Shown here in pieces: positions 9,949-18,723 of a DNA stretch of 25,260 bases (its first letter is position 1; the number at the start of each line of letters is the position of its first letter). A program made the translations under genes and the position numbers. This DNA comes from Mitosporidium daphniae. Lineage: Eukaryota; Microsporidia. Under the pieces are notes generated by a model. It made no database searches. It was given only the letters and a program-made list of their open reading frames with translations, and was not told where the DNA came from. The stretch spans positions 1 through 25,260 of the forward strand of contig NW_013546149.1 of assembly GCF_000760515.2 (NCBI RefSeq), written 5' to 3'.

Positions 9949-10261
9949 CTTATTTGTGATATTTTCTTTATAATAAAAGTACAAGGATTTAATGCCAATT
10001 TACGGTCTTCTTCACGGATAAGAATCAATTGAAAATATGTTGTTAAGATGAGTATGTAAAATAATAATTGGTCAAGCTTGGTATTCACATTCGCACCTCA
10101 ATTATTGGCTGATTAGAAATGATTGTGATTTGATTACAACATTTCAACTAGCCATGAATTAATTTATGTGGTGCTTTTTTAGATTTAAAAATACTTTACT
10201 TGGATAAATTTTACATGCATCGGAACAAAAAATGGCACTGCAAGACACGGCAGGGGGATTT
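9949..10261. other. Intergenic region between SAP30 and kinase genes (313 nt)
   Basis: AT-rich sequence upstream of SAP30 and downstream of the kinase gene. It holds an ATTGG (inverted CCAAT) at 10104-10108, about 155 nt from the SAP30 start. I find no RNA gene or convincing ORF in it. Confidence 0.5.
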
Positions 10262-11835
10262 TCATTTTAGCGGGGCTACTTTGGAATTATTGAGTTTCAA
10301 TGCTTTGCGGGTTTCTTCGACACGATTGCAATTGCACGGAGATTTGATGCAAGAGACACATTTTTTTGCGTAACTCTTGTTCTTTCCAAGAATCTTTGCC
10401 CAAAACGATGTGTGTTTGGGCTTACACGGAGACTGCGAGCTATTTACATCCTCTATGCGATCAAAAATTACACAAGAGGACGAATCCGTTTTATCCTCTG
10501 CGCCCTGTTCACTTTTGTCGTGTAGCAGGAAATTTTCAAAGGTCTTTTTGCCTTCCATTCTTTTTCGATGGAGCCATTCATAGTGGAGATGATATAAATT
10601 TTTGATGGGCGATCTTTGATTGTTTTTGAATTCATGGTAGTATTCGTATTTTGAATAGCCCAGTGAAATTAGCTCTTGTAGAGTTTCTTCATCCAAAACG
10701 TCGAGTATGTTTGGGCGGTAGGGGACACCAGAGACTGGGCCGTATTTGTAGCCCAGAATCGTCCAAGGATGGTTTTTGATTTCCTCCAGGGTGGCTCTTC
10801 GCCGAGGGTGAATGTCTAGCATGCGAGAGAGCAGCGAAATTGCATCGGATGACAAGTAAAAAGGTGTCCCATAGCTTCCTTTGGCAATGGACGCATACAA
10901 ATCCGTAATGGTGGCACCTTGAAAGGGCAATCCTCCAGTAATCATCATATAAAGAATGACGCCCAAAGACCATACATCGACCTCGGGCCCCACATATTCA
11001 ATGCCTTGAGTCATTTCGGGGGCAGCGTAGAAAGGAGACCCGCAAAAGGTATTGAGAAATCCATGCTCATTCCATGTATTTCCAAAGCCAAAATCAATCA
11101 ACTTGACCGTCCTGCAATCAGCATCCTTCATCAGCAGGTTTTCGGGCTTCAAATCGCGATGAACAATGCTTGACTACATGGGTTATGATGGCCATCTTGT
11201 GCCTACCTCGTGGCAATAATCGACGGCGGAAACTATTTGCCTGAAAAAAGACCTTGCCTCAAGTTCAGATAATTTCCCTTTCGACGTAATATAGTCATGA
11301 AGCTCCCCTTTGGTGCAGTGTTCCATGATGATGTAAGTGGTCGGCTTGGTCTCCACGATATCTATGATTTTGACAATATTTGGGTGGTGCAATATTTTTA
11401 AAAGCCTAAGCTCTCTCGACACATTTTTCTTTTCCCTCGAGCTCTTGAGGGCGGTCATATCGATCCTTTTTATGGCAAACTAAACAATCAGATTGCAATG
11501 GTTACATATTCTCCAGAATTTCTATGTTTGACCAGATAGACTTTTCCAAACGTGCCCTTGCCGAGCTCTGACACAATTTCATAGTAAATGTCTATGACTG
11601 GCTCTCCGAAGGCTTTGAAGAATGGAGATGCCGTTTCTGTGAGGAAATATGAGGCCGGATGAAGCGATTCCAGCTTTTCCTCGATTTTTAACGGCACATT
11701 TTTAATGAGGTCCCTGTTTTTCCGCGGTGGGCTTTGGGGTGAAGAGGGTGCGGCCAAATTTTGGTCCCTAATGGATCTCTCAATCCTTTGGGCAAGTGTT
11801 GAGGGTTGGGTTAGCGAGGGGTTGACTGTTTTCAT
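10262..11835 (-). CDS. Snf1/CAMKL-family serine/threonine protein kinase, spliced
   Basis: Three exons in coding order, 11835-11506, 11479-11207 and 11173-10262, give 504 aa; introns of 26 and 33 nt, both phase 0. All kinase motifs are present: Gly loop GKGTFGKV (about 92-99), catalytic Lys in FAIKRID (K114, at the first splice), HRDLKPEN (206-213, rebuilt by the second splice), DFG (228-230), and the activation segment with LNTFCGSPFYAAPE. The Thr before FCGSP (T243) sits where LKB1-type kinases phosphorylate AMPK-related kinases. YMMITGGLPFQG and the following lobe are typical of the CAMKL (Snf1/MARK/NUAK/Nim1) group. After the kinase domain a UBA-like segment (DEETLQELISLGYSKYEY) and a YHLHYEWLHRK helix follow, then a Cys-containing basic tail (KKCVSCIKSPCNCNR). 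I cannot say which CAMKL subfamily it is; the lack of a Snf1-type regulatory C-terminus argues against Snf1 itself. Confidence 0.9.
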
Positions 11836-12240
11836 CGAGCAGATATGCCAAAGTGGTGCTTCCAGATATTTTAGGCTGTCTCTAGCTTACGACGAAATTC
11901 GCTTTTGGCCATAGGCTCATTTTCGTTGCTAAGATGAGGAGTAACCGAATTAAATTTAGGGAAAAGCGTGCGACATTCTAAAGTAGGAATTGAAAATTGA
12001 ATTGCAATTTTGAAGTGCGTAAATTGGGGTTCCTTTGGGCCCATTCAAGATTGCAATGCATGAAGCAGATAATAAGGCAAATCTGTAGGGGGACATCCAG
12101 ACTGGTGCCGGCCACTCATCATGTAATTTAAAATGGCTGCATTTGTAAATCGGTGTATTTGTAAATGGCTGCATTTGTAAATGGCTGCATTAAATTTAGT
12201 CTTGATGTGAAATTGATAGTTTGATTTTTTCAAATTAACC
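11836..12240. promoter_or_regulatory. Divergent intergenic region, kinase / SWP1 (405 nt)
   Basis: This is the longest gene-free stretch in the window and separates two divergent start codons. It contains a 16-bp tandem repeat close to SWP1 (12133-12196) and ATTGG at 12023-12027. Short open frames on both strands here have no recognisable product. A small noncoding RNA cannot be excluded, but I see no tRNA fold. Confidence 0.45.
12133..12196 (+). repeat. 16-bp tandem repeat, about four copies, upstream of SWP1
   Basis: The unit ATGGCTGCATTTGTAA is exact at 12133-12148 and 12165-12180; a diverged copy (ATCGGTGTATTTGTAA) lies at 12149-12164 and a half-matching copy (ATGGCTGCATTAAATT) at 12181-12196. 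The period is a strict 16 bp. The array ends 44 nt before the SWP1 start codon. Confidence 0.92.
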
Positions 12241-13216
12241 ATGCAATCCCTTAATTTGTTTTCTTTTGTGTGCCTTCTCTTCGTTGTGTTGCAATTGGCA
12301 GTTTCCGTTGCGACACAATTGACTCCAAACTTTGAAATCGTTGTTACCAGGGATGGCCTTCAGTCAGCCAGCCAAAGGTCGGTGTTTTGTTGTCTTATTT
12401 CGTAGAATTTCGAATTCCAAAATTTCCCAGCATCTGCTGGACCTCCAGGAAAAAAACATGCTAAAACTTACCATTGATTCGTTTTCTGTCCCCGACGTGC
12501 CAAAGAAGGATACCGTCTTCCATTACATCTGTGCACTTCGCGGCGAGCATGTTTTCAAATGTTTTCCCGGGACCCTGGAAAGCAAAAAGTATGCGTTTAC
12601 AATTGTAAGATGACGAGCCGGCATTAACTTATCATCTTAGGATCCGGTGAAAGAATACTTTGTGTCTGGATCTTTTAATTTGGTGCTGTACTCCTCCTTC
12701 ATCTCCATGCAGGACGGAAAGTCTCACATTTCGAATCAGTTCCAAACGGATCTTGGCAGGTTGGATATTTCTCGGAAAGCAGACCAAGCTACAATCAATG
12801 CCGACAGATTGTCTATGTTGGGGCCGAACGCATGGAGAGACTCGTGTGGCCCGCTTCCAGAAGTTGTATCAAGCGGAGAGCCAAAGTCCCCCCCAAAAGC
12901 AAGCACCTTGCTTTCTTTTGTTTTTGTGTTTTTAGTGATCGTTGTGCCTTGGGTTTCGCTACTTTATTTGGTAAGACGCGACCATCTTTTATGTTCTCGC
13001 TAGTGGAGGCAATCGAACATTAACATGCACGGGATCTTCGATTTTTCGGCTCTTGGCTTTGTGTTTTTCCTTTCGTTTTTGGCATCCATTCTTTCACTGA
13101 TGCTTGTCCTAGTCATCAATTGGCTATGGCTGGATATCTTCACCACCTTAAAATACCTTTCGTTGTCAAGTTTTATTACAGCCTTTTCTGTGATCGGCAT
13201 GGCATGCTCCGCATAA
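12241..13216 (+). CDS. SWP1: Oligosaccharyltransferase subunit Swp1/ribophorin II, spliced
   Basis: Four exons, 12241-12377, 12406-12604, 12641-12970 and 13004-13216, give 292 aa (yeast Swp1 has 286). Introns are 28, 36 and 33 nt. Swp1/ribophorin II is a non-catalytic subunit of the ER oligosaccharyltransferase that N-glycosylates nascent proteins. The sequence shows a cleavable signal peptide (residues 1-24), a lumenal beta-rich part, and three C-terminal membrane segments at about 199-222, 239-266 and 273-292. The conserved membrane-domain features LLYLW and FTTLKYLSLSSF match ribophorin II. The first intron has an unusual GTCGGT donor and is the least certain splice. Identification rests on topology, length and the C-terminal motif, not on a searched alignment. 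The stop is 17 nt from the stop of convergent ATG9. Confidence 0.8.
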
Positions 13217-13222
13217 GTCATC

Positions 13223-13228
13223 AATAAA
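13223..13228 (+). terminator. Putative SWP1 poly(A) signal in the 17-nt gap
   Basis: AATAAA begins 7 nt after the SWP1 stop and ends 5 nt before the ATG9 stop codon on the other strand. Cleavage 10-30 nt downstream would fall inside ATG9 coding sequence. Confidence 0.5.
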
Positions 13229-13233
13229 CTAGA

Positions 13234-15707
13234 TTACACTTGACTCTGATTATCGACATACTTATTCACCAGATCTAGTAGACTCTCCGAGTTGGCTTGA
13301 TTTTTATTTGAGGAGACAAGTCTTTTGCCTCTTGATCGCGATTTTGCGAGGTTGACACCAAAGCCCGCAGAAGTAGAGTTCATGTCCAGATGATCGCCCT
13401 CATCACATTGATCATCGGAAGACGATGACGATGTTATTCTTAATTTATACTCATCCTCAGGTGTGAATGGAGCAGACTCTGATCCTGCAAGAATAGAAAG
13501 CCCAATATTTCTTATGGGAGACGTAACTGATAAGCCGCTTTGCGGATTTTTCGGCTTTGCATACGAGCCGAGTGGCGGCAGTTGCCTTGCCGGTTGCTTT
13601 TTAAGGGTCTTGGCACCGAAATCAAGGAGCCGGCTAAGATACATCGTACCAGAGGGACCAGGTGTCCATTCGGGAAACTTTTCTTTGAAGTTGAGAAAGG
13701 ATTTCTCCATCTTTCCATGCTCAGATTGAAAGTAGTGCATGTTTTGATTCTTTTTCGGCTCCGTTACGCATCCATACTAAAATTTAGACCCATTATGGCG
13801 GCAAAAACTTACCTTGGGATTTCCATTTTTATAGAAATCAAAGAGGGCAAAAGAGCAAACATACCCGAGGCCGTCCACATGTACAGAAAAGTCCTTGAAA
13901 AAGCTAATGATTGCGGTTGAGCATTTTGGAAGCGAAAAGCACATGATGATGGGCGTCAAAACGATGCTTAGCATTTCGTGCAAAAAGATCGCAATTTTGT
14001 AGTGAAATAGCGACGAAAACTCGTTTCTGACCGTTTTGGTGTGAAGCGCATTTTTCCAGTGCAACGGAAGGTACCTCAAGTGGAATGTCACTTTGTTGAG
14101 CAGCTCCTCTGGCTTGTATATGATTGTTTCGTCGGGAATCAAATACCTGCAAAAGGCAACAAAGACACCCAATACACCGATATACCAAAGCATTGTTCTT
14201 CCCGTGGTGACTTCCAAATCCAATAAAAGGTCTTCCACCAAAAGACCCCATAATATCAACACAAAGGCCAAAGATCCGGCGACAAAGCCAAAAAATCTAG
14301 TGTTTCAATATTGCAACGCAATTACTTGGCGGCAATTGCGACAAGATGGCCCGGGTACAACGAAGTGTATGTTTTTGCCGCCGAAAGGCTTTGATTGATG
14401 CGCTCATCAAAGAACGATTGCAGCTCATTCAACTCCCGAAATTGCCATAGCGCATAGGGGGTGTATTGGCGCGTTCCAAGCATTTTTGGATTGTGGTACA
14501 ATTCCTAAAAGATAAAGCGCACCACAAGTGACTACTTCTCCATAGCGAAAAATGAAATATACGCCCAAAAAGGCCAAGATGAACGGGCTTGCCAATAAGT
14601 TCATAAATGCCATGATGACAAAGCGCTTCCGAAGCTCCAGGGCCAGCTCGCTTACTTGCACGTTTTCGACAAACTTTTTTCTTATGTGGCCGTTTGAATC
14701 GAAAACAAACTGAAGAATGCAAATGGACAAGTTGATTTCCATCGTTTTGGTGAGCAGCGGCTGCGTACCAAAAACGACCGGAAATGGTGGATGAAGGTCC
14801 AAAATGTTCTTGTTCAGCAAAGAAAGAAAGTAGTTTTCCTTGCGTAATATCCTGTTTGCGATAACTAGCGTGTGAGATACACCAACGTGCGGTACCATGC
14901 GCATCTAGCTGCATTCCGGAAGGATCCAGCGGGAATTTGTCGTTTACCTCGATGACCTTTTTAATGATGTCTTGGATGGAAAGCGTTGCGAGGTCGCGAT
15001 CTGGGATGTCCAGAAGATGAGTATATATGTCCCGTATCTTTACCAAGTCATTATACTCAAAGACGAGCTTCAGAATCTGCCAAATCCAATAGCTGATGAA
15101 GATGACAAAACATATGCCCCAAAAGAAAGAGATGTTGAGCATCCTATTGAGATGGATGAAATTTATCAATTTCCGATGGCGTATGTCGGAGCTGGAATCC
15201 GGGTTCAACAGACACTTATAATCAATGCAATTGAGCAAAAACAGGAAGAAGATCACAATGAACCCAATGGTGAACACAGAGCAGATGCGCTGGAAAAGCA
15301 TCACCTTAAAGCCCTTGCCCTTGTAATAGTCGTATATCTAGGGATATGCAGGCAATCTTAACCTGGATCAGCAACTGGTCGATGTTCAAGGTACTTTGCC
15401 ACAATTGCAGGGCCTTTTTTCTTCCAATGCTCGCATGCGTTGCATCGATCGCATCTCCGTGCTGCACGTTCGCCGCATCTGCATTTGCAAGAAGCCTCTT
15501 GGAATGGTAAGGCACCGATTTTGGCGACCTTTTATTTTTCAAGTTCTTCATTTCAACGAGCAGAGACGAGGAAAGTATATCGTCGTTCGAATTTCCGGCA
15601 AAGTAGTTGGCCGGGTTGTTCTGGTTTAGAGGCGTTGTCTCCGAGATAAAATCAAAGTTAATGGAGGAAGAATCAGAGTCCTCGTTAAAGGAGGCACCGT
15701 TGTGCAT
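13234..15707 (-). CDS. ATG9: Autophagy lipid scramblase Atg9, spliced
   Basis: Six exons in coding order, 15707-15363, 15337-14896, 14864-14536, 14504-14326, 14296-13813 and 13776-13234, give 773 aa. The introns are 25, 31, 31, 29 and 36 nt. Atg9 is the only multispanning core autophagy protein; it scrambles phospholipids in Golgi-derived vesicles that seed the autophagosome. Conserved blocks appear in order: IYDYYKGKGF after the first splice, LDAHVIANRILRKENY (about 257-272, created by the second splice), NPKMLGTRQYTP with WQFRELNEL (third splice, about 377-399), FFGFVAGSLAFVLILWG (fourth), the YLPLHWKNALHTKTVRNEF and LHEMLSIVLTPIIMCFSL segments, and GKMEKSFLNFKEKFPEW in the tail (fifth). 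Acidic/polar N- and C-terminal tails of the usual kind flank the membrane core. It is divergent from COQ11 (114 nt) and convergent with SWP1. Confidence 0.96.
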
Positions 15708-15821
15708 TCAGTTGGAAATTACAAAATTGTAATCAGCCGCAATTGGTAGAATACATCCATCAAAACCATCAAAATAAGTTTTCTTTGATCATAAGTGGAG
15801 CTTATTTAAAATTAATTTTAA
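15708..15821. promoter_or_regulatory. Divergent promoter region, ATG9 / COQ11
   Basis: These 114 nt separate the two start codons and are AT-rich, with ATTGG at 15742-15746. No other feature is visible. Confidence 0.35.
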
Positions 15822-16604
15822 ATGCCTCATATTTCGCCAAAGACCATCATCATCTTGGGGGGCAGTGGATTCCTTGGAAGACACATTTGCGAGCTTGGGT
15901 CGTCCCTTGGCCACAAGATGATCTCGTTGTCCAGATCTGGAGGCCCCGACACATCTTGTGCCGCAAATGCGGTCGAATGGAGGAAATTTGACATTTTCGA
16001 TGCAATGCCCGACTCGTGTGTCAATGTCGACCAGCTGGATGCCGGCGTGAAAGACATCTTTTCCAATGCCGATGCGGTGATCCATTCGATGGGCATTTTG
16101 TTTGAACCCAGCTTCTTTGACTACAAAAAGATCCTCAATTGCAATGCCTCACAACTGACATCTACTAAAGACACCTATGAGCTAATAAATAGAGATTCGG
16201 CGCTCAAACTTGCCATGCTTGCATACCAGTTTCCATCTATAAAGACGTTTGCGTTTGTATCGGCGTGTCATGCTTCTTTCCCCTTCATCCCAGCGCGGTA
16301 TCTTTCCGCAAAAATTGAGGCAGAAAAGGGAGTCTCCTCATTAGACCGCTTCAGGACCTTGATATTCAGACCTGGAATGATATCTTCGCCAGATCGACCA
16401 ATAACTGCCGTCGCATCCTCTCTTTCAACATTGTTTCGTTCGATTCCCATATTACCAGATATGTGCCCAAGTTGGGCTAAGGCTGAACCTTTGCCTGCCA
16501 CCGCCGTGGCAAAGGCCATCATATGCGCAATCGATGCTGATGGAACGACGCCCAGTACCGAAATCTTTGAAATCGACGATATCAAGCAAGATGTTGGCCA
16601 TTAA
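15822..16604 (+). CDS. COQ11: Coq11/NDUFA9-like atypical short-chain dehydrogenase
   Basis: Single exon, 260 aa. The N-terminal Rossmann motif is GGSGFLG (13-19), followed by SLSRSGG, the NADAVIHSMGILFE segment (82-95) and an active-site YLSAK (Y160, K164). This order, and especially SRSG, HSMGIL and FPFIPARYLSAKIEAE, matches the fungal Coq11 (YLR290C) branch of the atypical SDRs related to NDUFA9. Coq11 associates with the ubiquinone-synthesis complex on the mitochondrial inner membrane and modulates it; the exact reaction is unsettled. No strong presequence is visible before the Rossmann fold. If correct, the organism keeps a ubiquinone-using mitochondrion. A complex I NDUFA9 role is the main alternative; the protein is shorter than NDUFA9. 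Confidence 0.8.
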   Translation: MPHISPKTIIILGGSGFLGRHICELGSSLGHKMISLSRSGGPDTSCAANAVEWRKFDIFDAMPDSCVNVDQLDAGVKDIFSNADAVIHSMGILFEPSFFDYKKILNCNASQLTSTKDTYELINRDSALKLAMLAYQFPSIKTFAFVSACHASFPFIPARYLSAKIEAEKGVSSLDRFRTLIFRPGMISSPDRPITAVASSLSTLFRSIPILPDMCPSWAKAEPLPATAVAKAIICAIDADGTTPSTEIFEIDDIKQDVGH

Positions 16605-16614
16605 TTTACGTTGT

Positions 16615-16620
16615 TTTATT
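16615..16620 (-). terminator. Putative PAP1 poly(A) signal
   Basis: AATAAA on the minus strand, about 79 nt past the poly(A) polymerase stop and only 10 nt from the COQ11 stop on the other strand. Confidence 0.4.
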
Positions 16621-16672
16621 TTTTAAATACAAATATTGAGATCGATCGCCAGCCGCGTTCCTCACTTAGTGT

Positions 16673-16698
16673 GGGGGTGGGGCGAGGGGTTAGGAGGG
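16673..16698 (+). other. G-quadruplex-like G-rich tract abutting the PAP1 stop codon
   Basis: Four G-runs (5, 4, 4 and 3 Gs at 16673-16677, 16679-16682, 16686-16689 and 16696-16698) with loops of 1, 3 and 6 nt fit the G-quadruplex pattern. The tract lies on the plus strand in the COQ11-PAP1 convergent gap and touches the PAP1 stop codon. It is C-rich in the PAP1 transcript and G-rich in any COQ11 3' UTR. Confidence 0.6.
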
Positions 16699-18669
<1,971 letters not shown>

Positions 18670-18723
18670 CAGCAAAAAGTAAATTAATAATCAAAATAAA
18701 ATATAAATTTCCACAATTTAAAC
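18670..18723. promoter_or_regulatory. 54-bp divergent promoter, PAP1 / GPI13
   Basis: Only 54 nt lie between the two start codons. The stretch is over 75% A+T, with AAAATATAAATTT near 18702-18714 as a possible TATA-like element. Both 5' UTRs and any promoter elements must share this space or extend into coding sequence. Confidence 0.5.

Noticed and set aside
11956-12242. Minus-strand ORFs of 65-72 codons in the kinase/SWP1 gap
   Set aside because: Their sequence derives partly from the 16-bp tandem repeat and shows no domain or splice-consistent extension.
13463-13920. Plus-strand ORFs antisense to the ATG9 3' exons
   Set aside because: The minus strand is clearly coding with conserved Atg9 motifs; these are shadows.
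14897-14939. A 43-nt ATG9 intron ending before the codons MRMVPH
   Set aside because: The 31-nt intron at 14865-14895 instead yields LDAHVIANRILRKENY, which matches the conserved Atg9 block; the other does not.
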